Shown here piece by piece: positions 1 through 8,445 of a stretch of DNA of 45,210 bases; position 1 is the stretch's first letter, and every line of letters begins with the position of its first letter. Made by a program: the position numbers and the translations under genes. A model generated the notes under the pieces. It was given only the letters and a program-made list of their open reading frames with translations. It was not told the DNA's origin and did not search any database. Source of the stretch: Pseudomonas sp. PB120 (GTDB lineage Bacteria; Pseudomonadota; Gammaproteobacteria; Pseudomonadales; Pseudomonadaceae); the NCBI RefSeq assembly GCF_009761815.1, contig NZ_RWIN01000021.1, positions 1 through 45,210 on the forward strand. Direction: 5' to 3'.

Positions 1-7
1 CGAACTG

Positions 8-79
8 GCCTCATCGCGAGCAGGCTCGCTCCCACAGGGGAATGCATTCCAAAGTGGGAGCGAGTCTGCTCGCGATGGC
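8..79. repeat. REP-like inverted pair
   Basis: Two copies of the GTGGGAGCGAG..TGCTCGCGAT motif face each other (8-37 and 54-79), separated by about 16 bases. The same motif recurs at about 8325, 14219, 16307 and 42429 in this window. It is the usual extragenic palindromic repeat of P. fluorescens-group genomes and lies just past the stop codon of the minus-strand aldehyde dehydrogenase. Confidence 0.85.
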
Positions 80-99
80 GATCTAAAAAAACCTACCAA

Positions 100-1590
100 T
101 CAAAGCTTGATCAACACCGACTTCAACTCGGTGTAATGCTCGATCGCCGCATACCCCATCTCCCTCCCGACCCCCGACATTTTGTATCCGCCAAACGGCA
201 GCGCCGGGTCCAGTGCGCTGTGGCAGTTGACCCACACCGAACCGGATTTGATCCGCGGAATCATCCGGTGCACCGCCGCCAGGTCATTCGACCAGATGCT
301 CGCCCCGAGCCCGTACGGGCTGTCATTCGCCATGCGCAGCGCATCGGCCTCGTCATCGAACGGGATCGCCACCAGCACCGGGCCGAAGATTTCCTCCTGC
401 ACCAGCGAGTGCTTCTGATCGACATCGACGATCACCGTCGGCTTGACGAAGAACCCCGGCCCGAACTGCTCGCCGCCGCAGGCGATGGTCGCACCACTTT
501 CCCGGCCTTTTTCGATGTACCCGTACACCCGTTCCTGCTGGCGCGCGGAGATCAGCGGCCCCATCTCGACACTCGGGTCCAGGCCGTTACCGAGCTTCAT
601 GGCGTTCGCGATGTCGGCGATGTCCGCCACCACATTGTCGAAATGTTTGCGCTGCACATACAGCCGCGAGCCGGCGCAGCACACCTGGCCCTGGTTGAAG
701 AAAATCGCGCTGGCGGCACCGGCGGCGGCCGTCTTCAGGTCGGCATCGGCCATGACGATGGTCGGCGACTTGCCCCCCAGTTCCAGGGTGACGCGGGTCA
801 TGGAGTCCATGGCGATCTTGCCGATCTGCTTGCCGACGGCGGTGGAGCCGGTGAAGGTCAGCTTGTCCACCAGCGGGTTGTGGGTCAGGGCCGAACCGGC
901 AGTGATGCCGGTGCCGGTGACCACGTTGAACACACCTTCGGGGTAGCCCGCCTCAAGCACCAGCTCGGCTAGTTTGAGCGCAGTCAGCGGGGTTTCGTCG
1001 GCAGGTTTGAGCACCACGGTGCAACCGGTGGCCAGTGCGGGCCCAAGCTTCCAGCAGGCCAGCAGCAACGGGAAGTTCCAGGCGACGATGGCGCCTACCA
1101 CGCCCACCGCTTCGCGGCGGATGAAACTGTGGAATTGATCGTTGGGCATCAGCGGCAACGAGACTTCCACGCTGGAACCTTCGATCTTGGTCGCCCAGCC
1201 CGCCATGTAGCGCAGGAAATCGATGGACAGTTGCACGTCCATGACCTGGGCCACCGCCGCGCTTTTACCATTGTTCAGGCATTCCAGCTGCGCCAGCAGT
1301 TCAGCGTCGCGCTCCATCAGGTCGGCGAGTTTCCACAACAGATTCTGGCGCTCCCGTGGGCGGGTGCGGGTCCAGGCGGAATCATCGAATGCCTGACGGG
1401 CGGCGAGTACCGCGCGGTCGACATCGTCAGGAGTGGCCCGTGGCACCACGCACAGCACTTCGCCGGTGGCCGGGTTGTGCAGCGGCATGGTCTGGCCGTC
1501 AGCGGCCTCGACCCATTCGGCGCCGATCAGCATGCGCGGGGCGCGCTGGATGAATGCCGAGGTGGCGGGAAGCAGATAAGGGAGGGGCAT
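100..1590 (-). CDS. peaE: NAD(P)-dependent aldehyde dehydrogenase, phenylacetaldehyde dehydrogenase-like
   Basis: This is an aldehyde dehydrogenase superfamily enzyme of about 496 residues, which is full length. It would oxidise an aldehyde to the acid in the cytoplasm with NAD(P)+. Visible signatures are the cofactor-binding AWNFPLLL and KPADETP segments, the general-base motif LELGGKSP, the nucleophile motif GQVCCAGSR, and the C-terminal EEIFGPV and PFGGYKMSG. The start at 1590 (MPLPYLLP) is preferred over the longer frame because AGAGG lies 8 bases upstream. The quinohemoprotein amine dehydrogenase operon is 2 kb away. This resembles the P. putida pea cluster, where PeaE oxidises phenylacetaldehyde released from phenylethylamine. 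The exact substrate is inferred from that context; another aromatic or aliphatic aldehyde is possible. Confidence 0.85.
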   Translation of the reverse strand: MPLPYLLPATSAFIQRAPRMLIGAEWVEAADGQTMPLHNPATGEVLCVVPRATPDDVDRAVLAARQAFDDSAWTRTRPRERQNLLWKLADLMERDAELLAQLECLNNGKSAAVAQVMDVQLSIDFLRYMAGWATKIEGSSVEVSLPLMPNDQFHSFIRREAVGVVGAIVAWNFPLLLACWKLGPALATGCTVVLKPADETPLTALKLAELVLEAGYPEGVFNVVTGTGITAGSALTHNPLVDKLTFTGSTAVGKQIGKIAMDSMTRVTLELGGKSPTIVMADADLKTAAAGAASAIFFNQGQVCCAGSRLYVQRKHFDNVVADIADIANAMKLGNGLDPSVEMGPLISARQQERVYGYIEKGRESGATIACGGEQFGPGFFVKPTVIVDVDQKHSLVQEEIFGPVLVAIPFDDEADALRMANDSPYGLGASIWSNDLAAVHRMIPRIKSGSVWVNCHSALDPALPFGGYKMSGVGREMGYAAIEHYTELKSVLIKL

Positions 1591-1754
1591 GGCGAGACCT
1601 CTTGTTGTTCGTGAGAACGAGGCTTTCGCAATGGCTGTGCCAACTGGCCGCAAGGGCCGTACAGCCCTTTAACGGCGGGCGCCGGATCGAATTCGGGGCC
1701 GGTGGGTTCTGTTTCTCTGTCGCAAATCGCGACGACTGCTGAGATTCAAGAGAC

Positions 1755-1795
1755 GGGTTTTTACCCGGAGCGATGTCTAAGCCCCGGGCAAAAAC
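1755..1795. other. Imperfect inverted repeat in the 1591-1810 gap
   Basis: GGGTTTTTACCCGG (1755-1768) can pair with CCGGGCAAAAACC (1783-1795), giving about 13 pairs with one G-T wobble and a 14-base loop. It lies downstream of the minus-strand 241-aa gene and upstream of the aldehyde dehydrogenase. It could be a terminator for the former, though it lacks a clear trailing T-run, or an operator for the latter. Confidence 0.4.
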
Positions 1796-1810
1796 CACCT
1801 CCTGTCGGAA

Positions 1811-2536
1811 TCAAATCTTTACGTCGACCTTGTTGGCACGTCCGGCCAGCATCTGCGCTTCCGACTCTCGCGTCATGACCTCGCCTTTGCTCCACAATTG
1901 ATGGGAAAACAGGCCGTTCAGGGACTCAGCGGTCGGCACCGGGCCTTTCTTGACGAACAGGGCGGCGAGATCAATGGTGCTGGCAAAATTGTCCTTGTTC
2001 AGGTTGTACCCGCCCAGGTAGCTGCCTCCCCACACGGAGTCGGCGGCCACCAGATCCACAGAAGCATCGCGGTAGCTGCTCGCGGCTGTTTTCAACGAGC
2101 TGGAGGCGTTCAGCAACGTGTTCAGTTGATCCATATCGGACGCGCTGAGCTGGCCTGAACTGTCGAGGGCCTTGAGGCTTCCATCGGCTTCAACGGTGAA
2201 GCCGAACTTTTTGTCGGCGAGATCGGGATAGGTGTGGGTCAACGCTGACTGGAAGGCTTCGAACGCGCCCTTCAGTGATTCATGGGCGTTCTTGTGGCGC
2301 TCCGCGACTTGCAGGAAGTCAGGCGACTGCGGGCGTCCGACCCAGGTTTCGATCGTTTGCGTCGTCGGGCTCACGGTTTGTGTGTCATCGCCGGGATGGT
2401 AGATCGCCGCAGGATTGAGATCCGTCGCGGTTTTCTGCTGGTCTTCAGTGAGCGTTTTCGCGGCCAATGGCTGGCTGCTTTGGCTGAGCTGAGCGGCTGA
2501 AGGCTGGATAAAAGCGCTATTCAATGAAATTGCCAT
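1811..2536 (-). CDS. Hypothetical protein, 241 aa
   Basis: I do not recognise this protein. It begins MAISLNSAFIQPSAAQ, preceded by AAGGG about 9 bases upstream. The first 75 residues are rich in Gln, Ser, Thr and Ala and look disordered, with no signal peptide. The rest is predicted mostly helical with a central Gly/Tyr patch (WGGSYLGGYNL). There are no transmembrane segments and no cysteine. It is a single gene between peaE and the DUF1652 gene, on the same strand as peaE. Its disordered polar N-terminus without a Sec signal resembles many secreted or surface-associated Pseudomonas proteins, but no function can be assigned. Confidence 0.6.
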   Translation of the reverse strand: MAISLNSAFIQPSAAQLSQSSQPLAAKTLTEDQQKTATDLNPAAIYHPGDDTQTVSPTTQTIETWVGRPQSPDFLQVAERHKNAHESLKGAFEAFQSALTHTYPDLADKKFGFTVEADGSLKALDSSGQLSASDMDQLNTLLNASSSLKTAASSYRDASVDLVAADSVWGGSYLGGYNLNKDNFASTIDLAALFVKKGPVPTAESLNGLFSHQLWSKGEVMTRESEAQMLAGRANKVDVKI

Positions 2537-2736
2537 GTCGTCATTCCCTTAACGTTTGGTATCGGCACGTTATCGGCTGGCAGCTGTGAAGCTTGAGCGT
2601 GGGGAGTGCCGGCGAGACGACGAGCAACCGGGTCGCGACCTTGAGGCACCCACTATAGAGGGCTAGAATTTTCTGGCTCGGTGGGTGAAATGACGGAGCA
2701 TTTCCCCTTTACACATCTGGCGTAAGGGAGGTTGCG

Positions 2737-2991
2737 ATGTTCCTTTCAACCCTGGAAATTCAAAGCATCATCGAACACAGTTTTCTACCCGCCGTCTGCA
2801 CCTGCAACATGGAAGCGGACCAGTCCCTGACGATCCGGGTCTGTGACTGCATGACGGGCAAGGTGGACCTGATTGCCACTCACGTCCCCGTGTGGACGCT
2901 GGACAGCCCTCATGCCATCGCCACGCTGGTGGCGGACATGCGCCAGGAAATCGCGGCGCACAAAAGCATTCATCCGACCTTTTCCATTTGA
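2737..2991 (+). CDS. DUF1652 family protein
   Basis: This small protein of 84 residues starts MFLSTLEIQSIIEHSFLP and contains CTCN followed by a repeated short strand pattern (SLTIRVCDCMTGKVDLIATHV) and a C-terminal helix. It matches my memory of the DUF1652 family, which is widespread and multicopy in Pseudomonas with no known function. A strong ribosome site (AGGGAGG) lies 6-7 bases before the ATG. It is monocistronic and convergent with the 118-aa gene at 3040-3396, with a shared hairpin between them. Confidence 0.75.
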   Translation: MFLSTLEIQSIIEHSFLPAVCTCNMEADQSLTIRVCDCMTGKVDLIATHVPVWTLDSPHAIATLVADMRQEIAAHKSIHPTFSI

Positions 2992-3001
2992 ACCGGCCTC
3001 A

Positions 3002-3027
3002 AGCCGCACCGTTGAACCGGTGCGGCT
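3002..3027. terminator. Bidirectional hairpin between convergent genes
   Basis: AGCCGCACCG and CGGTGCGGCT form a perfect 10-bp stem with a 6-base loop in the 48-bp gap between the DUF1652 gene and the convergent 118-aa gene. There is no U-run on either side, so it may be a weak or Rho-assisted terminator. Confidence 0.6.
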
Positions 3028-3039
3028 CGCGTTAAGTAA

Positions 3040-3396
3040 TCAGGCCGCGATTTTCCGGCAAATCTCGTCGAACGTGTTGCCATCCACGGCAGCCAGCAAT
3101 TTCCTGTCGTCCTTTAGCGTGGCGAGAAAGGTCACTTCGGTTTCTTTGCCGGCCAGCATGAAACCGGCAATCGCGCCGATGGGACCGAGGAGCATGGCGC
3201 CGGCGACGCCGAAACCGATGGCGTCCTTGATGTTGCTGATGGAGTCTTGGTTGGCGACTTCCACGCTTTTGAACGTGGAGAGTGGCAGGGTGATGCCGGG
3301 CCACGGGTGAAGCGACGTTCTCAACGTGAAAACGCCGTCTCTGTATTCCCCGTCACCCTGCAGAAAGTCCCCCGCCAGGACAGTGATGCTTGCCAT
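3040..3396 (-). CDS. Hypothetical protein with glycine-rich hydrophobic hairpin, 118 aa
   Basis: I do not recognise the family. The start at MASITVLAGDF (3396) is chosen because AGGGGGAT lies just upstream of it; the frame extends 10 codons further without such a site. Residues about 65-85 form a Gly/Ala-rich hydrophobic stretch (GFGVAGAMLLGPIGAIAGFML) able to make a membrane hairpin. It is flanked by polar beta-rich segments, one of which reads FLQGDGEYRDGVF. No signal peptide or catalytic motif is visible. It stands alone between the DUF1652 gene and the amine dehydrogenase promoter region. Confidence 0.6.
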   Translation of the reverse strand: MASITVLAGDFLQGDGEYRDGVFTLRTSLHPWPGITLPLSTFKSVEVANQDSISNIKDAIGFGVAGAMLLGPIGAIAGFMLAGKETEVTFLATLKDDRKLLAAVDGNTFDEICRKIAA

Positions 3397-3738
3397 TGCG
3401 ATATCCCCCTGGCAATTGGTGAACAACTATTTCGCCCCCGCACGGGACAGCCGTCAATCGTCGGGCGATGAGCTGTTCCGGCAACGCCATCTATGCTTGT
3501 CTCAGACTGCAACACCTGTCGCGATATTAGACGCAGACGTTATCGCGCAAGCAGGGAAAAACGCAGGCAACTTCACGCAACCGCTTGATTAAAAAGCTAA
3601 TCGGCAAGCTGGCACGCTCCGTGTATTGCTCATCGCAGACGTTTCTCTTGCCTCTGTCAGCGGTTCGCCGCCGACGGCAGAAACCATAAAAACGATAAGC
3701 CACAAAAATAAGAAAGCACCGTGCGAGGTTCGACGTTG
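3397..3738. other. Gene-free upstream region of qhpA
   Basis: About 340 bases hold no convincing gene. The region must contain the qhp promoter. An AT-rich stretch lies just upstream of qhpA (about 3680-3715). The region also contains TGGCACG followed by TTGCT (3610-3630). This looks like sigma-54 promoter halves but has the wrong spacing. No regulator gene is in the window. Confidence 0.4.
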
Positions 3739-5319
3739 ATGAAGAGAAAACTCCGATCAGGCCTGAGTGTCAGTCTGCTGGCCGTGGCCGCGTGTGTGGC
3801 GCTGCATTCGCCTGACAGCCTGGCAGCCCGCGACGCCCAGACCATCCTCAAGGAAACCTGTCAGGGCTGTCACACCCCTGAAGCCGATAACGCCCTGAGC
3901 CGCATCAGCCACCAGCGCAAAACGCCGGAAGGCTGGTTGATGAGCATTGCGCGCATGCAGACCATGCATGGCTTGCAGATCAGCGATGATGACCGCCGCA
4001 CCCTGGTCAAATACCTCGCCGACACGCAGGGGCTGGCACCGAGCGAAACCGATGGCGTGCGGTATGCGCTGGAGCGACGGCTCAACACGGTCGAGAAGTT
4101 CGACGACCAGACCAGCCAGATGTGCGGCCGCTGCCACTCCGGCGCGCGGATCGCCCTGCAACGGCGTCCGGCCCAGGAGTGGGAACGCCTGGTGAACTTC
4201 CACCTCGGCCAGTGGCCGTCGCTGGAATACCAGGCCCTGGCTCGTGACCGCGACTGGTTCGACATTGCCCGTAAGGAGATGGTGCCGCTGTTGGCCAAGC
4301 GCTATCCGCTGGACAACCCGGCCTGGAAAAAATGGCTGAGCGCAGCGCCGAAAGCCGAGGCGTTCGTCGGTGACTGGAGCTTCAGTGGCCATCTGCCGGG
4401 CAAAGGTGAACTGGCCGGGGTGATGAGCGTGACGGCCGATGGCAGCGACACGTTCAAGGTCAGCATCAAGGGCCAATATGCCGATGGCACGCCATTCAAC
4501 GGCGATGGCAGCGCAATCCTGTACACCGGCTACGAATGGCGCGGCAACGTGACCATCGACGGCGTCACCCTGCGTCAGGTGTTCGCCGCCCAAGGCAGTG
4601 CGATGCAAGGCCGGATGTTTGAGGCCGAACACGATGAGCGCGGGCTGGACTTCGTAGCCGCCAAGCAGGGCTCAAGCCGTTTGCTGGCGGTGCAGCCGGG
4701 TTATCTCAAAGCCGGTAGCGAAACCGAAGTCACCCTGGTCGGCAGCGGTCTCACGGGCAAGCCGAACTTCGGCAAAGGCGTCGACGTGGTGGAAGTGATC
4801 GAGCAGAGCCCGGAGCGGATCAAGGTCAAGCTCAAGGCCGCTGCCAATGCCCAGCCAGGTCTGCGCGCGGTGACCGTCGGCGCGCTGAAAGGCCCGACCC
4901 TGTCCGTCTACAACAGCATCGCCCAGGTCAAAGTCGTGCCCGAATTCTCGGTGGCACGAATCGGCGAGGGTGGCGGTTCGACGCCCAAGGTCCAGGGCCG
5001 TTTCGATGCTGAAGCCTGGGGCAAGGGCGCGGACGGCAAGCCATATCGCATCGGCGTGTTCCCGGCGCAATGGAAGGTCGAGGCCTTCGACGACCGCGCC
5101 AAGGAAGACGAAGACGTCAAGTTCGCCGGCACCATGCAGGCTGACAGAGGCGTGTTCACTCCTGGCGATGCCGGGCCGAACCCGCAACGCAAAATGTCCA
5201 CCAACAATGCCGGCAACCTGAAGGTCATTGCCGCCGTCGACGACGCAGGGAAATCCCTGACCGGCGAGGGCCACATGATCGTCACCGTGCAACGCTGGAA
5301 CAATCCACCCATTCCTTGA
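3739..5319 (+). CDS. qhpA: Quinohemoprotein amine dehydrogenase alpha subunit (dihaem cytochrome c)
   Basis: This is the large periplasmic subunit of quinohemoprotein amine dehydrogenase (PeaA in P. putida), about 526 residues. It carries two c-type haems that pass electrons from the CTQ cofactor of the gamma subunit to a periplasmic acceptor such as azurin or cytochrome c. A Sec signal peptide ends near LAARDAQ (residues 1-30). Haem sites are CQGCH (41-45) and CGRCH (129-133). The remainder is beta-rich, as expected for the barrel domains of this subunit. The ATG at 3739 places the signal peptide cleanly and has GAGG 10 bases upstream; a GTG at 3721 in the same frame is an alternative. It is the first gene of qhpADCB. 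Confidence 0.93.
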   Translation: MKRKLRSGLSVSLLAVAACVALHSPDSLAARDAQTILKETCQGCHTPEADNALSRISHQRKTPEGWLMSIARMQTMHGLQISDDDRRTLVKYLADTQGLAPSETDGVRYALERRLNTVEKFDDQTSQMCGRCHSGARIALQRRPAQEWERLVNFHLGQWPSLEYQALARDRDWFDIARKEMVPLLAKRYPLDNPAWKKWLSAAPKAEAFVGDWSFSGHLPGKGELAGVMSVTADGSDTFKVSIKGQYADGTPFNGDGSAILYTGYEWRGNVTIDGVTLRQVFAAQGSAMQGRMFEAEHDERGLDFVAAKQGSSRLLAVQPGYLKAGSETEVTLVGSGLTGKPNFGKGVDVVEVIEQSPERIKVKLKAAANAQPGLRAVTVGALKGPTLSVYNSIAQVKVVPEFSVARIGEGGGSTPKVQGRFDAEAWGKGADGKPYRIGVFPAQWKVEAFDDRAKEDEDVKFAGTMQADRGVFTPGDAGPNPQRKMSTNNAGNLKVIAAVDDAGKSLTGEGHMIVTVQRWNNPPIP

Positions 5320-5367
5320 GTTGGCTGACCGTTCACCGCATCAGACACTTTTTGGAATGACCGCAGG

Positions 5368-5382
5368 CCCCGTCAAACGGGG
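5368..5382 (+). other. Small intergenic hairpin between qhpA and qhpD
   Basis: CCCCGT-CAA-ACGGGG can form a 6-bp stem with a 3-base loop in the 81-bp gap, just before the AGGAGG site of qhpD. There is no U-run. It could mark RNA processing or tune the ratio of structural subunit to maturase. Confidence 0.3.
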
Positions 5383-5400
5383 TGTGCACAGGAGGTTGCA

Positions 5401-6831
5401 ATGGGCGCTATTTTGAATCTGGTTGAGCGGAACCTGCACGAAGTGCACGTCGATGCCGACCGCATGCTGTTCCATATCCCGAGCAGTTCGCTGTTTGCCA
5501 GCGATGAGTTGACCGGCTCCATCATCGATACCTTGCGCGGGCCCGGGTGTTCTTCGGACGACCTGATCCAGCGCCTGGCCGAGCGCTTCAACGGCGAAGA
5601 AATCACTGAGACCCTGCGTGAGTTGATGTCTCTGGAACTGGTCAGCGACGGCTCGCCGCTGACCCCGGACATTGGTACCAAACGGGTCGAGCGCACGTCG
5701 ATCAATACCGTGGTGCTCAACGTCAACACCGGCTGTAACCTGAGCTGCACCTACTGCTACAAGGAAGACCTCGACAAGCCATCGGCCGGCAAGAAAATGG
5801 ACGTCGAAACCGCCATCGCCTCCGTGGAAATGCTGCTGCGCGAGTCACCGGACGAAGAGCGTTTCACCGTGGTGTTCTTTGGTGGCGAACCGCTGAGCAA
5901 TCGCAAGCTCATCGAGTACATGGTCGACTATTGCGAGAAGCGTTTCCGTGAGGCGGGCAAGTTCGTCGAGTTCGTCATGACCACCAACGCCACGCTGCTC
6001 ACCGAAGAGACCGTGGACTACCTCAACGCCCACCGCTTCGGCCTGTCCGTCAGCATCGACGGACCGAAGACCGTGCACGACCGCAACCGCATCACCGTGG
6101 GCGGGCAGGGCACGTACGATGTGGTGCGCCGCAAGGCCGAAATGCTGCTGTCGCGCTACAACAGCCGTCCTGTGGGCGCGCGGGTGACCCTGACCACCGG
6201 CGTTACCGACGTCGAAACCATCTGGGATCACCTGTTCAATGAACTAGGGTTTGCTGAAGTAGGCTTTGCTCCGGTGACGTCCGGCGATATCAGCACCTTC
6301 AACCTGAGCAGCGACGAGCTGATCGAAGTCTTCGCCAACATGAAGAAGCTCGGCCGGCGGTATCTGGAGGCAGCGCTGGAGCACCGCAACATCGGTTTCT
6401 CCAACCTGCACCAGCTGATCACCGACATCCACGAAGGCCACAAAAAAGCCCTGCCGTGCGGCGCGGGCCTGAAGATGCTGGCGGTGGATCACAAGGGCGA
6501 ACTGAACCTGTGCCACCGCTTTACCGGTTCGAGCCTGCCGACCTTCGGCAACGTGCACAGCGGCGTCAAACAGGTCGAGCTGAACGACTTCCTGTCGCAA
6601 CGCCTGGACCGCACCAACACCGGTTGCGAGGACTGCCAGATCCGCAACCTGTGCTCCGGCGGCTGCTACCACGAGAGCTACGCCCGGTACGGCGACCCGA
6701 CCCACCCGACCTATCACTATTGCGAACTGATGCGTGACTGGGTCGACTTCGGCATCGAGGTATACACCCGGATCATGGCCAACAACCCTGCGTTTATCAG
6801 CAGCTACATCACTCCGCGCAAGGCTCACTGA
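5401..6831 (+). CDS. qhpD: Radical SAM maturase of the amine dehydrogenase gamma subunit
   Basis: QhpD (PeaB) installs the Cys-to-Asp/Glu thioether crosslinks in the gamma subunit in the cytoplasm. The 476-residue protein has the radical SAM cluster motif C112-x3-C116-x2-C119 (CNLSCTYC). It also has a C-terminal SPASM set at C353, C371, C409, C412, C418, C422 and C441, which matches the Cx2Cx5Cx3C spacing for two auxiliary [4Fe-4S] clusters. FFGGEP is the usual SAM-contacting segment. An AGGAGG site lies 7 bases before the ATG. The stop is followed after one base by the ATG of qhpC, so maturase and substrate are probably translated together. Confidence 0.95.
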   Translation: MGAILNLVERNLHEVHVDADRMLFHIPSSSLFASDELTGSIIDTLRGPGCSSDDLIQRLAERFNGEEITETLRELMSLELVSDGSPLTPDIGTKRVERTSINTVVLNVNTGCNLSCTYCYKEDLDKPSAGKKMDVETAIASVEMLLRESPDEERFTVVFFGGEPLSNRKLIEYMVDYCEKRFREAGKFVEFVMTTNATLLTEETVDYLNAHRFGLSVSIDGPKTVHDRNRITVGGQGTYDVVRRKAEMLLSRYNSRPVGARVTLTTGVTDVETIWDHLFNELGFAEVGFAPVTSGDISTFNLSSDELIEVFANMKKLGRRYLEAALEHRNIGFSNLHQLITDIHEGHKKALPCGAGLKMLAVDHKGELNLCHRFTGSSLPTFGNVHSGVKQVELNDFLSQRLDRTNTGCEDCQIRNLCSGGCYHESYARYGDPTHPTYHYCELMRDWVDFGIEVYTRIMANNPAFISSYITPRKAH

Positions 6832-6832
6832 T

Positions 6833-7156
6833 ATGAAACATCTCAAGGCAATCAATAATAAAGCGTTGAAACTCGATGAGGCCGCGGCCGAAAACCGTAT
6901 CGAAGAAGTGGTGGCAATGAGCTCTGTCGCGGGCTGCGCCTCGACCACTGACCCGGGTTGGGAGATCGACGCGTTTGGCGGTGTGTCGTCGCTGTGCCAA
7001 CCGATGGAGGCCGACCTTTACGGCTGCTCCGACCCTTGCTGGTGGCCGGCCCAGGTGCCCGACATGATGAGCACCTACCCGGACTGGAACAAGGATGCCC
7101 AGGCGTCCAACGAAAACTGGCGCAACCTTGGCACTGTCTTCCCGAAAGACAAGTGA
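6833..7156 (+). CDS. qhpC: Quinohemoprotein amine dehydrogenase gamma subunit precursor (CTQ cofactor)
   Basis: This 107-residue peptide becomes the catalytic gamma subunit. The leader is 28 residues (ending EEVVA), leaving a mature chain of 79, the length known for the P. putida subunit. Numbered from the mature N-terminus, the crosslinking residues all fall where the crystal structures place them: Cys7 with Glu16, Cys27 with Asp33, Cys41 with Asp49, and Cys37 with Trp43 forming cysteine tryptophylquinone. The leader is helical and charged and is not a Sec signal, consistent with QhpD recognition and later proteolysis. The start is the ATG one base after the qhpD stop; the longer upstream frame overlaps qhpD and is not real. 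Confidence 0.96.
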   Translation: MKHLKAINNKALKLDEAAAENRIEEVVAMSSVAGCASTTDPGWEIDAFGGVSSLCQPMEADLYGCSDPCWWPAQVPDMMSTYPDWNKDAQASNENWRNLGTVFPKDK

Positions 7157-7181
7157 TCGGACAGAGAAGAAGGATTCCAGC

Positions 7182-8300
7182 ATGCCTAGCATCAAAGCCT
7201 GCGGCCTGGCCGCGTTCGCCGTCCTGAGCACCTGTTCGCTCACTGTTCTGGCCGAAGAAAACAGCGCACTGCAAGACGGTCACGAGTACATGTTGACCAC
7301 CAATTACCCGAACAACCTGAACGTGATCGACCTGGCCACGGACACCGTGTTCAAGACCTGCAAGATGCCGGACGCGTTCGGTCCCGGCACCGTGCAGTTG
7401 TCGCCGGATCGCAAGACTGCGTATGTGCTGAATAACCACTACGCGGACGTTTACGGGGTTGAGCTGGACAGCTGCAAACAGGTGTTCCACGCCAGCATCA
7501 CTCAGAAGCCGGGAGAGAAAGCGAAGTCGATGTTCGCCTTCACCCTCAGCCATGACGGCAAGGAACTGTTCACCATCGCCAACCCGACGTTGATGCTCAA
7601 CGATCACTACGAGGTGCAACAACCCCGGCTCGATGTGTACAAGACCGATGCCGGAATGGACGCCAAACCCGTGCGCAGTTTCCCGGCGCCACGGCAACTG
7701 ACCATCATGCAGAGTGGCGATGACGGCACGCTGTATGTGGCGGGGGCGGACGTCTACAAGGTTGACGTGAAGACCGGCAAATTCGACGTGCTGATTCCTA
7801 GCCGTCACTGGAAACGGGCGGGCTACAGCGCGCCGGATGTGCTGTATGTGTGGAACCAGCAGACCTATCGCCATGACTTCTCGCTGCTCTACACCGCCGC
7901 GAAATTCAAGGACAAGAAGCAGGACCCGCTGACCGCCGATTACCTCTACGGGCTGTTTAGCATCGACCTGAAAACCGGCAAGACCGAAACCACCGACTTC
8001 GGTCCCCTGACGGAAATCTACTTCAGTGGCATGCGCTCGCCAAAAGACCCGAACCTGATGTTCGGGGTGCTCAACCGATTGGCGAAGTACGACATCAAGC
8101 AGAAGAAAATGCTGCAGGCTGCGACGCTGGATCATTCGTACTACTGCATTTCGTTCAACAAGGACGGCAGCAAGATCTACCTGGCCGGGACGTTCAACGA
8201 TGTGGCGATTTTCGATGCTGACAGCCTGAAGCAGATCGGCAGCATCAAGATGCCGGGTGGGGATATGGCGATAACCACGGCGCAGGTGTTTGTTCGGTAA
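7182..8300 (+). CDS. qhpB: Quinohemoprotein amine dehydrogenase beta subunit (beta-propeller)
   Basis: This 372-residue subunit has a Sec signal peptide (MPSIKACGLAAFAVLSTCSLTVLAEE). It is followed by repeated beta-strand units of YVTN/SMP-30-like type, such as NLNVIDLATDTVF, YVLNNHYADVYGVEL and IYLAGTFNDVAIFDADSL, as expected for the seven-bladed propeller (PeaD in P. putida) that forms part of the active-site cavity with the gamma subunit. AGAAGG lies about 8 bases before the ATG at 7182, which also gives the correct signal peptide; the frame opens upstream inside qhpC but without these properties. It is the last gene of the operon. No QhpE protease gene follows. Confidence 0.93.
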   Translation: MPSIKACGLAAFAVLSTCSLTVLAEENSALQDGHEYMLTTNYPNNLNVIDLATDTVFKTCKMPDAFGPGTVQLSPDRKTAYVLNNHYADVYGVELDSCKQVFHASITQKPGEKAKSMFAFTLSHDGKELFTIANPTLMLNDHYEVQQPRLDVYKTDAGMDAKPVRSFPAPRQLTIMQSGDDGTLYVAGADVYKVDVKTGKFDVLIPSRHWKRAGYSAPDVLYVWNQQTYRHDFSLLYTAAKFKDKKQDPLTADYLYGLFSIDLKTGKTETTDFGPLTEIYFSGMRSPKDPNLMFGVLNRLAKYDIKQKKMLQAATLDHSYYCISFNKDGSKIYLAGTFNDVAIFDADSLKQIGSIKMPGGDMAITTAQVFVR

Positions 8301-8324
8301 ATAGCGGCGACTGATCTGACGCGT

Positions 8325-8430
8325 TCGCGGGCAAGTCGGTCTCGCTCCCACAGTGGATCTTCGGTGTGATCACTATCGTGTAAACACCCCTGAACCCTGT
8401 GGGAGCGAGCCTGCTCGCGATGAGGCCCTG
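8325..8430. repeat. REP-like inverted pair
   Basis: A degenerate left copy (TCTCGCTCCCACAG, ending 8354) and an intact right copy (TGTGGGAGCGAGCCTGCTCGCGATGAGGCC, from 8399) lie between the convergent qhpB and the LprI-like gene. It may help end both transcripts. Confidence 0.8.
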
Positions 8431-8445
8431 ACAGGCACTAAAAAT

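Noticed and set aside
8..79. REP pairs as CRISPR-like arrays
   Set aside because: The copies are inverted pairs scattered across the window, not regularly spaced direct repeats with unique spacers, and no cas gene is present.
3610..3630. Sigma-54 promoter upstream of qhpA (TGGCACG ... TTGCT)
   Set aside because: The GG and GC elements are separated by 15 bases rather than the required 10, and no enhancer-binding regulator is nearby.
6852..8351. A 499-codon minus-strand frame over qhpC and qhpB
   Set aside because: It is the antisense shadow of recognised genes and has no motif.
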